45,427 nt of DNA from Collimonas silvisoli (GCF_018305005.1 NZ_JAGQEG010000043.1:1-45427), one strand, 5' to 3'. Positions 24,173-33,646 are shown, numbered from the stretch's first letter. Made by a program: numbers and translations. Notes: a model not told the origin generated them from the sequence alone.

Positions 24173-24697
24173 CTACTTGATCGTATCGGCGGCAGTCTTA
24201 CACACAGCAGCGTCCTGATCGCCTGTGCCGCCACTACAGCCGATAGCGCCGACAAGCTTTCCTCCCTCTACGAGCGGAAACCCTCCCGGTGCTGCCACCA
24301 ACGTCGCATCCAGCGTGTGCACGTATCCATGTCCGGTCTCAAACTGGTTGTAGAAGACCCGGGTTTCACGACGAAATCTCGCAGACGTGCGTGCTTTGTT
24401 CTGCGATATCGCGATCGACGCGAACTGCGCACCGTCCATTCGCTCGAACGCGAGGAGTTCGCCATGCGTGTCGACGACAGCGATGTTCATTTTCCAGTCG
24501 TGTTTCTTCGCTTCGGTTTCCGCAACCGTGAGCAGCCTCTTTGCGGTGTCCAGGCCAATCGTAGTGCCATAGGGAATGTCGAATGGCATCTTGTCGGGCG
24601 TCCCGCCCGCCGGGGGTTGTGAGGCTGGGGTTTGCGCCGTCGCGGCGGTTGCCACGACCAAGCAGGCAGCGCACGCGATCTGGATGAGGTTTTGCAT
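24173..24697 (-). CDS. Exported GlcG/HbpS-family (DUF336) protein
   Basis: A 174-residue protein. A signal peptide (residues 1-22, AATAQ) and a Pro-rich linker precede a GlcG/HbpS domain: TAKRLLTVAETEAKKHDWKM, IAVVDTHGELLAFERMDGAQ, KARTSARFRR and the C-terminal GGKLVGAIGCSGGTGDQDAA. Relatives bind haem or cobalamin breakdown products or accompany glycolate metabolism. I chose the ATG at 24697 (GGGAG 8 nt upstream); longer in-frame starts lack a signal. No clear operon partner. Confidence 0.88.
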   Translation of the reverse strand: MQNLIQIACAACLVVATAATAQTPASQPPAGGTPDKMPFDIPYGTTIGLDTAKRLLTVAETEAKKHDWKMNIAVVDTHGELLAFERMDGAQFASIAISQNKARTSARFRRETRVFYNQFETGHGYVHTLDATLVAAPGGFPLVEGGKLVGAIGCSGGTGDQDAAVCKTAADTIK

Positions 24698-25048
24698 CGC
24701 ACCATCTCCCATGGGTTGGCGGGAGCCGCGTGCTTGAGGCTGTGTCGGAGCGCTGCGCACGTTGGACCGGTTGTTTTCCACTGTAGCGCGACGCTGGGCG
24801 GCACGCAAGGGTCATTTGCTCATCATGAGCGCAAGCGGATTTGCCGCCCTGTACCAGCCGCGCCATGGACTCGAACCTCGGCCGCAGCGATGGTCGCTCC
24901 GCAAATGCATCTAGTTGACTCAGGCGAATTTGTTAAATCTGGCAATGAAAATCAATAGGCAGTCATTCTGCAATTGCTTTTTGATTAAAAATCTCGTACG
25001 TTGCACTGTGGGAACTAAATCGAACTTGTCAGTCGGAAGGCGTTTCGC

Positions 25049-26854
25049 ATGCAAAAAATGAAGTCGCAGGCACCGAAGCAGGTGACGCAGCTTAGTACGC
25101 AAAGCAACTTGACTCCACAACTTGGCGCGACGCAGGTGCGTGGCAACGATCTTACTGCAATGGGGACATATCACTATGCTGGGAGCGCGATCCGGGGGCG
25201 TGCGACCAGTATCGGCTACGATTCCGTTCCGCAGCTCCCCGGACCAGCTGAAGCGTCGCCTGGCATGGACGGTGGTCTTCCTGATACCTTGAGAAGCAGC
25301 GTCGAAAACCTGTCTGGTATGGCGCTGGATAACGTGAAGGTGCATTACAACTCGGCCAAACCGGCGCAGGTCGGGGCGCACGCATACGCGCAAGGTAGCG
25401 ACATACATCTGGCACCTGGGCAAGAGAAGCATCTTTCGCACGAAGCGTGGCACGTAGTCCAGCAGGCTCAGGGACGGGTAAAGCCGACATTGCAAACCAA
25501 GACTGGAGTGTCGGTGAATGATGACGAAGGGTTGGAGGCTGAAGCGGATCGGATGGGAGAGCGTGCGGAACGGATGACTATAGCGCCACGAGCCGCATCG
25601 GCCCCTATTAATCAGCCATACGGGGGGAGACCAAGGGTCACTTCATGTCAGGCCCCAGTGCAGCGGGCTATAGACATTGCAGGAGTAAGAATAAGCAGCG
25701 TGAATTTTAAAATTCAATGCTTAACAGAGGGCAAGAAGCTCAATAGCCAATGGAAGCAATTGACCTCTGAACAGAGAGCTCAGATAGAATTGTTAGTCGA
25801 TGGGGCGGATATAAAGGTTACTGCAGATACTTTGGCAGAGGCGCTCAACCCACCAAGCAGTTCCAGTGGGGTTCATTCAAGCGAAGGGTCCGCAAGTACG
25901 CCGGCAACCCAAACCATCTCTCTGCTTGGAGGCACTCACACACTCAGAATACTTAATGACTCTGGTGGGTACCACACCATTCTAGAGCACCCCACGAAAG
26001 CCGATTTTATCGTCAGGGCTAGAAAGGCCGAAGCCACGCCTATCGGGCAAGGCATGGCGAATATGTCGAAATTAAGCGGCAATCTAAGGAGAATTGCTGG
26101 GATAAGAGTGCCTGAGGTCAAAGCGCTGAGTGATAGCGCTTACGAGGTTGAAAAGGTAGCTCGATCTGTGGATGCTCTGGCCATGTGGAATCGCATTAAA
26201 TCGATTAAGGACGATACAGCCGAAAAAAGACTATTGCAACAGCGCTTACGAGCAATTTCTGAAATATTTCAAACTAACATAGCGGCGATGATGGAAAGAA
26301 AAGCAGAACCGTTTCCCGATTTTCGACCTGCCAATGTAGGTGAAAAAGATGGCACCCCCGACCTTATCTACATCGATTTTGATCAAACGGGCGAGGTTCA
26401 AGAAAGGGATACGCTAATTGCCCACGCCAACGAATGGGCAGGAAAACGATTTCTCCGCGACCCGGGTGGAGCACGGGAGGCCGATCCTGAACTTTTTAAC
26501 CTTATCACGGGAAAATTGCTAGACGGAATGGATGTTCCGCCTAGCAGTGCTGCTAGAGGGCATGAAGACAGTGCGCCTATGCACGCGTCAAGCTCGATAG
26601 GTCCTCTGCCTGTGATCCCAATGCCTCTGGCCCCACTTGCTCCTCAACGGCGAGCAGACTCTTTGCCGCGCGAGAATTTACAGGAAGGTCTAGATGGGGC
26701 TGGAGGTTATCGCCTCCGTCCGGGCCAAATACCTGTTGATGTCAATGTTGTCGAAGGAGCGACCATTTACGTCAATGGAATTGAAAAGAAAATTCATTAT
26801 ATTTCTCCCGAATACAAAGGCACCATCGGTATCGATTTTGTTGATGCGAATTAG
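25049..26854 (+). CDS. DUF4157 (eCIS-core) protein with a C-terminal protein-kinase-like domain: putative secreted toxin or effector
   Basis: A 601-residue protein. Residues about 75-155 are a DUF4157/eCIS-core domain (LPDTLRSSVENLSGMALDNV, VHYNSAKPAQVGAHAYAQGS) with HEAWH at 131-135 (HExxH) followed by VVQQAQGRV. A Ser-rich linker (about 272-290) leads to a second domain with kinase-like motifs. DFRPAN at 424-429 aligns with the catalytic loop D-x-K-P-x-N, and IDFD at 442-445 lies where the DFG Asp is expected (Asn to Asp spacing 14; about 13 in typical kinases). A possible N-lobe strand FIVRARK ends at 326. A Pro-rich linker and a ~60-residue tail close the protein. It is a single gene with GGAAGG before the ATG; composition becomes AT-richer in the C-terminal half. 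No eCIS or immunity gene is adjacent. Confidence 0.8.
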   Translation: MQKMKSQAPKQVTQLSTQSNLTPQLGATQVRGNDLTAMGTYHYAGSAIRGRATSIGYDSVPQLPGPAEASPGMDGGLPDTLRSSVENLSGMALDNVKVHYNSAKPAQVGAHAYAQGSDIHLAPGQEKHLSHEAWHVVQQAQGRVKPTLQTKTGVSVNDDEGLEAEADRMGERAERMTIAPRAASAPINQPYGGRPRVTSCQAPVQRAIDIAGVRISSVNFKIQCLTEGKKLNSQWKQLTSEQRAQIELLVDGADIKVTADTLAEALNPPSSSSGVHSSEGSASTPATQTISLLGGTHTLRILNDSGGYHTILEHPTKADFIVRARKAEATPIGQGMANMSKLSGNLRRIAGIRVPEVKALSDSAYEVEKVARSVDALAMWNRIKSIKDDTAEKRLLQQRLRAISEIFQTNIAAMMERKAEPFPDFRPANVGEKDGTPDLIYIDFDQTGEVQERDTLIAHANEWAGKRFLRDPGGAREADPELFNLITGKLLDGMDVPPSSAARGHEDSAPMHASSSIGPLPVIPMPLAPLAPQRRADSLPRENLQEGLDGAGGYRLRPGQIPVDVNVVEGATIYVNGIEKKIHYISPEYKGTIGIDFVDAN

Positions 26855-27006
26855 CCGGTGTGAAGTACGGTTCGTGGCCCGCCATTGAGAGTGCGGTACC
26901 TAACTGTTCCTTTGCTTGTAGAGTTCAATCGTTCTCTTTACACCAGTTTTGGCATGATGGATGAATATTGAACGCGAAGCCGCCGATCCATGCAATAAGC
27001 TGCACT

Positions 27007-27987
27007 CTAGCGTGATAATGGCGGCGCGGCCCCTCTGCTCAGAATACCCTCAAGCGTTTCCTTGGATGCGGAAAGAAAAGGCCCGCCGAGACCGACCGCC
27101 GTTTGCGCTGCCTGCAATGCTTCCGGCAGCTTCCCCTGATCCGCGAGGGTCTGCGCCAGGTTGTTGAATGCCGGGGCCGAATCCGGGTGGTTTTCTGTCG
27201 CCTTCCGGAATGCGAATTCAGCTTCGCCCAGCTTGCCGGCGGCATAGTAAATGTTGCCCAGCCCCAGCTGGCCGACCAGACTGTTGGGCCAGCGTGTCAA
27301 AAGCGTGGAGTAGGCCGTGGCGGCCGCTGTTTTTTGTCCGCTTGCGTCCAGCGCTTCCGCAGCGGACGCATAGCCGATCTCGGTAGCGGTCGCCGGTATG
27401 TGATCCGGGCGGACCGTCACCATCGCCCAATGCCCGCTGAACTGCCAAGTGTGTTCGAAATACCAAAACGGCAATACCTGGCGGGCGTTGGCGCCTGAGC
27501 GCAGGATCAGCTGCGACGCGTCCAAGTCATACCCGACCACGACCGCGTAATGCCACAGCGGATACCAGCTCACCAGCATATTCTGCAGCACCACAACCGG
27601 CGTGCCCGACGCGACTTCCTTGAGCACATCGGCAAGCTGCGGCGCGAGAACGTATGCGGCAAGCCCGTTGCGGCGCGTGGCTGCAAGCATTTCGATCTGC
27701 AGGCTGCCTTTGCGTGACGGCAGATAAACCTGATCGGTCAATATATCCGGGCGGATCGCTACGCCGGCACTGTTGAGGGCCGTGGCAAGTGCGGCCGGTC
27801 CGCATTGGTATTCTTCCTGCGGGAAGAAGGGGACTGCCGTAAGCTCTGCACGCTCCGGCAAGTCGGTTGGACGATTGCTTTCCAGCAGGCGCGTTTGTGG
27901 CGCAATTGCGCAGCCGCCAAGCATCAGCGCCAGAAAAAGAATGCCCGCCAGGAGGCGGGCTGATATTCCGAGCCGCATGCAGCGCAC
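27007..27987 (-). CDS. PA2778-family cysteine peptidase lipoprotein with TPR tail
   Basis: A 326-residue lipoprotein: signal with lipobox LGGC (C26), then a C39-like papain-fold peptidase domain with C62 in YQCGPAALATAL and H146 in LWHYAVVVGYD, then TPR-like repeats from about residue 205 to 310 (WPNSLVGQLGLGNIYYAAGK, SAPAFNNLAQTLADQGKLPE). The GTG start overlaps the stop of the PA2779-type gene by one base (TAGTG); an ATG 9 nt later is possible. The pair is conserved together in proteobacteria. The cleaved substrate is unknown. Confidence 0.88.
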   Translation of the reverse strand: MRCMRLGISARLLAGILFLALMLGGCAIAPQTRLLESNRPTDLPERAELTAVPFFPQEEYQCGPAALATALNSAGVAIRPDILTDQVYLPSRKGSLQIEMLAATRRNGLAAYVLAPQLADVLKEVASGTPVVVLQNMLVSWYPLWHYAVVVGYDLDASQLILRSGANARQVLPFWYFEHTWQFSGHWAMVTVRPDHIPATATEIGYASAAEALDASGQKTAAATAYSTLLTRWPNSLVGQLGLGNIYYAAGKLGEAEFAFRKATENHPDSAPAFNNLAQTLADQGKLPEALQAAQTAVGLGGPFLSASKETLEGILSRGAAPPLSR

Positions 27988-28343
27988 TACTTGTAGACGA
28001 AATAGAGAACTGCCGCTCCAATGAGGATGACTGCCGCCGCAATAGCCCAGCCATGGGTGCCGCCGGCAGGCAAGGTATCGACTTGGCCGGCGAGGGTTCT
28101 GACTTCTTCGTCTGTCATGGCAGCGACACGCTCTTGCGCTGCCCCCGGTTTCACCCCGAGTGTCTCCAACTGCTGCTGGACATTCGTGCGGCTAATGAAG
28201 TTCAGCACCTTTTCACGATCGCCTTGTACCTGTGTCGCGCTGATCAGCTGGTCGGTTCCCACAATACCGGCGTGAGCCGGATGAAACGTCAGCAGCATGC
28301 TTACAATCAACACGCGACTGACCATTCTGAAAAAACGATTCAT
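27987..28343 (-). CDS. PA2779-family exported small protein
   Basis: A 118-residue protein: signal peptide (residues 1-25, FHPAHA), a helical middle with the family phrase LETLGVKPGAAQERVAAMTD, and a C-terminal membrane helix (AIAAAVILIGAAVLYFVYK). The start at 28343 has AAGGAG; the longer frame to 28448 is not family-like. It is translationally coupled to the PA2778-type peptidase and may be its substrate or anchor. Confidence 0.87.
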   Translation of the reverse strand: MNRFFRMVSRVLIVSMLLTFHPAHAGIVGTDQLISATQVQGDREKVLNFISRTNVQQQLETLGVKPGAAQERVAAMTDEEVRTLAGQVDTLPAGGTHGWAIAAAVILIGAAVLYFVYK

Positions 28344-28462
28344 GTTTACACTCCTTCGAGGTCTGATTATGTGAGAGCCTTTATTGGCGCCTTTACCAAC
28401 AAATACGATCGTGCAGACAGATGCGAATTGCATTACTTCTGGTGGCAATAGCTGTACCGGGA

Positions 28463-28499
28463 CAATGTACTTTTATAAAAAGGGCAATGTACTTTTATA
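28463..28499. repeat. Two 15-bp direct repeats, possible IS21-type end remnant
   Basis: CAATGTACTTTTATA occurs at 28463-28477 and again at 28485-28499, a 22-bp period, preceded by TGTACCGGGA. Multiple short direct repeats behind a TGT terminus are a feature of IS21-family ends, but no transposase is present. Alternatively they are a regulator-binding pair upstream of the PA2779 or KTSC gene. Confidence 0.5.
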
Positions 28500-28664
28500 T
28501 ATAGTTCGCGCCCCTCGAAGTGTCAAGTTGCGGTTGCCGTGTGTGCGATAATCGGCCAATAGCCTTCATTGGCTCGGCATCATTGATTGAGTCGCTTGAA
28601 CGGCAATAACGACCGTTTCTATCGTCATGGGAGCCCGTAGAATACGTATATACAGGAGGCAGTC

Positions 28665-28946
28665 ATGGAGATGAAGCGCATCAATGCCGGGAAACTGCGT
28701 GCTATCGGATATGAACCGCGAGAGCGTACGCTGCGGGTCGAACTCGACGATGGAAGCGTAATAGATTATTCGGGTGTCGGGAACGAGGTCTGGCGTCGGC
28801 TGTCGACCTCGGGTTCGGCGTGGAGCTATTACCGCGACAACATAGAAGAGGAATTCACAGGCCGTCGAGGTATCGTGCGCACCCAAAAGAAACCTGATCC
28901 CCTTGACGAACTGTTCAAGGCTGCCAGTGATGATGCAGAACCTTAA
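28665..28946 (+). CDS. KTSC-domain protein
   Basis: A 93-residue protein with the small KTSC domain (IGYEPRERTLRVELDDGSVI, then YSGVGNEVWRRLSTSGSAWS and YYRDNI), usually found alone or in lysyl-tRNA-synthetase-linked and phage contexts. A strong AGGAGG site precedes the ATG. The C-terminal tail is charged and probably disordered. Molecular role unknown; some family members are linked to nucleic acid binding. Confidence 0.85.
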   Translation: MEMKRINAGKLRAIGYEPRERTLRVELDDGSVIDYSGVGNEVWRRLSTSGSAWSYYRDNIEEEFTGRRGIVRTQKKPDPLDELFKAASDDAEP

Positions 28947-29067
28947 GCGGCGGGTCGATATCATCTGTTCGCCAACGCGCGATGAAGCGGAACCGGGTTA
29001 TGTTGTACTACGTCTCTTCAATGCATGCTCTTGGAAGATACGTTAATTCGACAAAGCGAGACTGGCG

Positions 29068-29337
29068 ATGGTTAAGCGGCTGATGATAGAAGGACGAGTG
29101 CAGGGTGTCGGTTATCGCGCTTCCTTTGCCGACAAGGCGGTTGCTCTGGGCCTTTCCGGCTGGGTGCGCAATCGCCGCGATGGCTCCGTGGAAGCCTGCG
29201 TTCATGGCGAAGTGGCGGCGATTGAGGCCATCATCCTTTGGGCAAGGCAAGGCCCACCCGCCGCCCGGGTAAGTAATGTGACCATCGAGGATGCCGTGGA
29301 GCCGGCACCGTCGGACGGGACATTCAAGATTTGCTGA
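29068..29337 (+). CDS. acyP: Acylphosphatase
   Basis: An 89-residue protein matching the whole acylphosphatase fold, which hydrolyses carboxyl-phosphate bonds. The catalytic residues are visible: R17 in VQGVGYR and N35 in GWVRNRRDGSVE. No strong ribosome site precedes the ATG. Stand-alone gene among other short monocistronic genes. Confidence 0.93.
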   Translation: MVKRLMIEGRVQGVGYRASFADKAVALGLSGWVRNRRDGSVEACVHGEVAAIEAIILWARQGPPAARVSNVTIEDAVEPAPSDGTFKIC

Positions 29338-29436
29338 CGCAGTGAATCATTCAAAATCAGGAACCGGGCCGCAAGCTTAGGCAGGCTGAGTTATTAGAAG
29401 TAATCCGATTCATTAACTATCCGAGGAGACTGATAT

Positions 29437-29634
29437 ATGAGTTTGCCGCCTGGAGGGCTTCCTATTTACAGGGTACTGACAGGACCCGATGACGCCACGT
29501 TCTGCCACCGCGTAAGCGATGCCCTGAAAATAGGCTACGTGCTCCATGGTTCCCCCGCAGCCACTTTCAATGGGGAACATGTGATCGTCGCGCAGGCCAT
29601 AATCTGGCCTGCAAGCGTTGCCTTGCCCAAGTAA
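29437..29634 (+). CDS. DUF1737 protein
   Basis: A 65-residue protein with the full DUF1737 pattern: YRVLTGPDDATFCHRVSDAL, then GYVLHGSPAATFNGEHVIVA and QAIIWP. AGGAG lies about 10 nt before the ATG. The family has a small ferredoxin-like fold; function unknown. Confidence 0.9.
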   Translation: MSLPPGGLPIYRVLTGPDDATFCHRVSDALKIGYVLHGSPAATFNGEHVIVAQAIIWPASVALPK

Positions 29635-30135
29635 GCAGCGAAAGGCGGTTGTAGGCAAAAGGTCCGTTTTGGGTTGTGGACTCAACCGGTGGATACAACG
29701 GCCAGATAGCGGCCTCCGGCATTCAGACAACCGAGCATTGCGAGAATTCAGGCAATAACCCGGTACTGTCTTCAGCACGAGAATTCGACATCGTAGGAGT
29801 GTCCGTCGATGCGTTTCGCTCTACCTCGACACCACGCGAATTCGGGTGTGATTAGCATTTTTTGGGGCACATCGAGAAACCTGCAGGATGGTCAAACACA
29901 CCGGGCGCCGAGTGAGATATCACACAAGCCGATCTTGAGGGAGCGTCTGGCGGCGAGCGTGCCGCCTCCTGGTTTACTGGGCTACAATCATTCATCTGGC
30001 GCTAGTCATTGCCTGGCTGCGCGCCGGCTATGAGCGTTGCATTGATAACCCGTTCGGCCGCGCTCCTGGCAGATCTGCGGTGCGCAATGGTCCGGTCGCA
30101 GCCGGCCATGGGTGATAGCCGAGCAAAGGAGGATC
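29635..30135. other. 500-bp stretch without a recognisable gene
   Basis: The short frames here lack ribosome sites and family character. A conspicuous inverted-repeat-like segment (GTTGTGGACTCAACCGGTGG, about 29676-29695) may be a mobile-element scar, but I could not identify it. The final part is the leader of the UPF0182 gene. Confidence 0.35.
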
Positions 30136-32904
30136 ATGCGGTCACAAGTGAGATCCGGCTTGCGCTTGAGACGCAATGCGATCACGGTTGCGGTCGTCGT
30201 CATTGGCGGCCTGATCGTCGTCGGGCGCATCACTGGCGTCCTGGTCGACTGGCTGTGGTTTTCTTCGGTCGGCTATATCGATGTTTTCTGGACGGTTCTA
30301 TCCGCCCAGGCGCTCTTGTTTGTCGCCGTGTTCGCCGTCTCGGCGGGCGCTATATGGGTGTCGGGGTTCCTGGCGCATCGTTACGCGAGGAGGGTCGGTG
30401 CCTTGCACGCGGTAGCTGCCTTTTCGCCGGGTACGCCGCAGGTCATAAGCGACCTGGCCGACCAGGTCGCGCCGCGCATTCCTTGGCGCTCCAGCATTGC
30501 TGGCGGCGCCGTCCTCTTCGGGCTGGTTATCGCCGCCTTCGAAATCTCAAGCTGGGACATGGCGCTTCGCTTCCTTTATCAGGCTCCCTTTGGTGCGCGC
30601 GATCCGATCTTCGGCAAGGACATCAGCTTCTATCTCTTCTCGCTGCCCGCCTATGTTGCGCTCAAGAATTGGCTGCTGCAGCTGCTCTTCTGCAGCGCGG
30701 TCGTTGCAGGCGTGATCTACGGGGTGCGCGGCGACATCGCGCTCGGGCCGTCGCCGCCGCCCGGGCTCTCGCCCGCCGCCGCCGCTCACGGTTCGGCACT
30801 GCTCGGTTTATTCTTTGTGCTGAAGGCCTGGTCCTACTGGCTCGACCGCTTTCTGCTGCTCTACGGCGACAACGGCGTCGTGGTCGGCGCCGGCTATACC
30901 GATATCCACGTCGAGCTGCCGGTCCTGTGGCTGCTGGTCGGCCTCGCCGCTGCCGCGGCCGTCGCCTCCTGGGCCAATATCTACCTGCGCTGGCGGAGCT
31001 ATCGCATTCCTGCCGCCTCGGTGCTGCTGGTGTTCGGCAGCTCGTTTGTGTTCGCCCTGATCTACCCGGCGCTGTTCCAGCGCTTCTATGTCAAGCCGAG
31101 CGAGCTGCAGCTGGAGACGCCCTATATCGAGCACAATATCGCCCTGACGCGGCAGGCCTACGGTCTGGAGCAGATTGCAGCAAAACCGTTTCCGGCCGAG
31201 CAGGGGCTGAATTTCGCTTCGCTCCAGGCCAATCGCGCGACCATCGACAATGTCCGCCTGTGGGATGTGCAGCCGCTGATGGATACCTACGCGCAGCTGC
31301 AGGAGATCAGGACCTACTACAAATTCCTCTCGGTGGACATCGACCGCTACCGGCTTGACGCCGGCTACCGGCAGGTGATGCTGTCGGCGCGCGAATTGGA
31401 GCCGGCGATGCTTCCGGCAAACGCCCAGACCTGGGTCAACCGGCATCTCCTGTTCACCCACGGCAACGGTGTCGTGATGTCGCCGGTCACCGAGAAATCC
31501 ACGGAAGGCTTGCCTTCCCTCTATTTGCAGGATATTCCGCCCGTCGCCAACGGCGGCCCGACCATCCGCGAACCGCGCCTCTATTTCGGTGGAGGCGGTC
31601 ATGGCTACGTCATCGTGAAGGGCAGCGTACCCGAATTCGACTACCCCATGGGCAAGGACAACGTCTACACCACTTACAGCGGGCGCGACGGTGTCGCCAT
31701 CGGCAGCATGGCGCGACGCAGTCTCTTCGCTTGGCAGTTCGACGATCCCAACATCCTGCTTACCGGCTACATCACGGACCAGAGCCGGATCCTGCTGCAC
31801 CGTAACATTCAGGACCGGGTACGCACGATCGCCCCGTTCCTCCGCCTCGACCACGACCCCTATATCGTCGCGAGCGAAGGGCGCCTTTTCTGGATACAGG
31901 ACGCCTATACCACCAGCCGCTGGTTCCCCTACGCCCAGCCGAGTATCGGCGACGGCGCCAATTACATCCGCAATGCGGTCAAGGTGGTGATCGATGCGTA
32001 TAACGGCACGGTCGACTTCTATGTCAGCGATCCTGCCGATCCGATTCTGCGGACGTACCAGCGCATCTTCCCGGGTCTATTCAAGCCTTTGAAGGCAATG
32101 CCGCAAGACCTGCAGCAGCATATCCGCTACCCTGAGGATTTGTTCCTGATCCAGGCGCAACTCTACCGCGCCTACCATATGGACGCGCCGGAAGTCTTCT
32201 ACAATCGCGAGGATCTTTGGCAATTCCCCCGGGGGGTGGCCGGCATCGATGGCGGGAATGCCCCCGCCACGCCGATGACGCCTTACTACATGATCATGCG
32301 GCTCCCTGGGGAGCCGCGCGCCGAGTTCGTCCTCATGCTGCCGATGGCGCCCAGCCAGCGCGAGAATATGATCGCCTGGCTGGCGGCGCGCTGCGATCCG
32401 CCCGAGTACGGCAAGCTCATCGTCTACACCTTCCCCAAGGACAAGCTGGTCTTCGGGCCGTTCCAGATCGAGGCGCGCATCCAGCAGAATACCGAGATCT
32501 CGCAGCAGATTTCGCTGTGGAACCAGATGGGCTCGCGCGTCATCCGCGGCCATCTTCTGGTCGTGCCGATCGAGAACTCGATCCTCTACGTCTCCCCGCT
32601 CTACCTGCGCGCGGCGTCCGGTCAGTTGCCCGAGTTGAAGCGGGTGATCGCCGCCTATGGCGACCACGTGGTGATGGAGGAGACCTTGGGCGAAGCCTTG
32701 GCGGCGCTCTTCAAGGAGACCGTCCCGGCGGCATCGCCGCCCCGTGGCACGGCGGACGCGCGCGCCCGCGAGGCACTCGCCCATTATGACCGCGCCATCG
32801 AGCGATTGAAGGCGGGGGATTGGAGCGGTTTCGGCTCGGAACTCGATGCCCTCCGGCCGCTGATCGAGGCGCTCGGCGCCAGCCGCCCCGAGGATCAGAG
32901 ATAA
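30136..32904 (+). CDS. UPF0182 (COG1615) large membrane protein
   Basis: A 922-residue protein of usual family size. The N-terminal third has about seven membrane helices (GLIVVGRITGVLVDWLWFSS, VGYIDVFWTVLSAQALLF). A long extracytoplasmic part follows, with family phrases IEHNIALTRQAYGL, RNAVKVVIDAYNGTVDFYVS and EDLFLIQAQLYRAYHM. A Pro/Ala-rich stretch and a short C-terminal helix (EALAHYDRAIERLKAGDWSG) end it. I chose the ATG at 30136 because of AAAGGAGGATC just upstream. Function unknown. Higher GC and codon choice than the left half of the window suggest transfer together with the next genes. Confidence 0.9.
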   Translation: MRSQVRSGLRLRRNAITVAVVVIGGLIVVGRITGVLVDWLWFSSVGYIDVFWTVLSAQALLFVAVFAVSAGAIWVSGFLAHRYARRVGALHAVAAFSPGTPQVISDLADQVAPRIPWRSSIAGGAVLFGLVIAAFEISSWDMALRFLYQAPFGARDPIFGKDISFYLFSLPAYVALKNWLLQLLFCSAVVAGVIYGVRGDIALGPSPPPGLSPAAAAHGSALLGLFFVLKAWSYWLDRFLLLYGDNGVVVGAGYTDIHVELPVLWLLVGLAAAAAVASWANIYLRWRSYRIPAASVLLVFGSSFVFALIYPALFQRFYVKPSELQLETPYIEHNIALTRQAYGLEQIAAKPFPAEQGLNFASLQANRATIDNVRLWDVQPLMDTYAQLQEIRTYYKFLSVDIDRYRLDAGYRQVMLSARELEPAMLPANAQTWVNRHLLFTHGNGVVMSPVTEKSTEGLPSLYLQDIPPVANGGPTIREPRLYFGGGGHGYVIVKGSVPEFDYPMGKDNVYTTYSGRDGVAIGSMARRSLFAWQFDDPNILLTGYITDQSRILLHRNIQDRVRTIAPFLRLDHDPYIVASEGRLFWIQDAYTTSRWFPYAQPSIGDGANYIRNAVKVVIDAYNGTVDFYVSDPADPILRTYQRIFPGLFKPLKAMPQDLQQHIRYPEDLFLIQAQLYRAYHMDAPEVFYNREDLWQFPRGVAGIDGGNAPATPMTPYYMIMRLPGEPRAEFVLMLPMAPSQRENMIAWLAARCDPPEYGKLIVYTFPKDKLVFGPFQIEARIQQNTEISQQISLWNQMGSRVIRGHLLVVPIENSILYVSPLYLRAASGQLPELKRVIAAYGDHVVMEETLGEALAALFKETVPAASPPRGTADARAREALAHYDRAIERLKAGDWSGFGSELDALRPLIEALGASRPEDQR

Positions 32905-33043
32905 CCCGGCAGCCTCTCGCGGCGGCTTGCCTGGCCGTCATCGAACTTGAATTGACCCGGCACGCAACCTAGAATGATTTATTCCTTGCCGCTACGAGCT
33001 GCGGCGACAAGTCCGTGTTGCTGTGACTGCTGCGGAGGTTGGT

Positions 33044-33646
33044 ATGAGCTATCACCTGGAAGGCCGTCTGCTTGAGGTTTGCAATTGCAACGTCCTGTGC
33101 CCCTGCTGGATCGGCGAGGACCCTGACAACGGCACCTGCGACACCATCGTCGCCTGGCGCATAGACAAGGGAACGATCGACGGCCTCGATGTGGGCGGCA
33201 ACACCATCGCGGCCGTGGCGCATGTACCCGGCAATATTCTGCTAGGCAACTGGACTGCCGCCATCTATGTCGACGACCAGGCCTCCAAGGAGCAGGAGGA
33301 AGCGTTGCTGAAGGTCTACACCGGCAAAGCCGGCGGGCCGATCGCCGAACTCGCCGCACTGATCGGCGAGGTGGTGTCGGTAGAGCGGGCGCCGATACGC
33401 TTCACCGTGGTCGCGGGCAAGGGTGAACTGGAGATCGGCGAGAACTACTACGCCGAACTTGAGCCCTATCTCGGTGCCACCGGCGGCCAGACTACTCTCT
33501 CCGACACCGTGTTCTCGACGGTGCCGGGAGCGCCGGTGTTTGTCGGCAAGGCCCCGACCTATCGATCCAAGAACGCGGCCCTCGGCATCGATCTCAACAT
33601 CAAGAACCACAACGCCTTGCAGAGCACCTTCGTCTTCGACGCATGA
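33044..33646 (+). CDS. DUF1326 protein
   Basis: A 200-residue protein with the DUF1326 opening YHLEGRLLEVCNCNVLCPCW; the CNCN-x2-CPC cluster suggests metal binding. It ends in NAALGIDLNIKNHNALQSTF. GGAGG precedes the ATG at 33044. Its stop overlaps the DUF2182 start (ATGA). DUF1326 and DUF2182 genes are commonly paired; the biochemical role is unknown, possibly metal handling. Confidence 0.9.
   Translation: MSYHLEGRLLEVCNCNVLCPCWIGEDPDNGTCDTIVAWRIDKGTIDGLDVGGNTIAAVAHVPGNILLGNWTAAIYVDDQASKEQEEALLKVYTGKAGGPIAELAALIGEVVSVERAPIRFTVVAGKGELEIGENYYAELEPYLGATGGQTTLSDTVFSTVPGAPVFVGKAPTYRSKNAALGIDLNIKNHNALQSTFVFDA

Noticed and set aside
28441-28500. Repeats near 28.47 kb as a CRISPR array
   Set aside because: Only two 15-bp copies with a 7-bp gap; no spacer-length intervals and no cas genes.
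29809-30033. Short plus-strand frame in the 29.6-30.1 kb gap
   Set aside because: No ribosome site, no family character and low-complexity end; treated as non-coding.
30009-31358. Long plus-strand open frame (449 codons) overlapping the UPF0182 gene
   Set aside because: It is out of frame with a well-conserved protein, is Arg/Ala-rich as expected from GC-rich shadow frames, and has no ribosome site.
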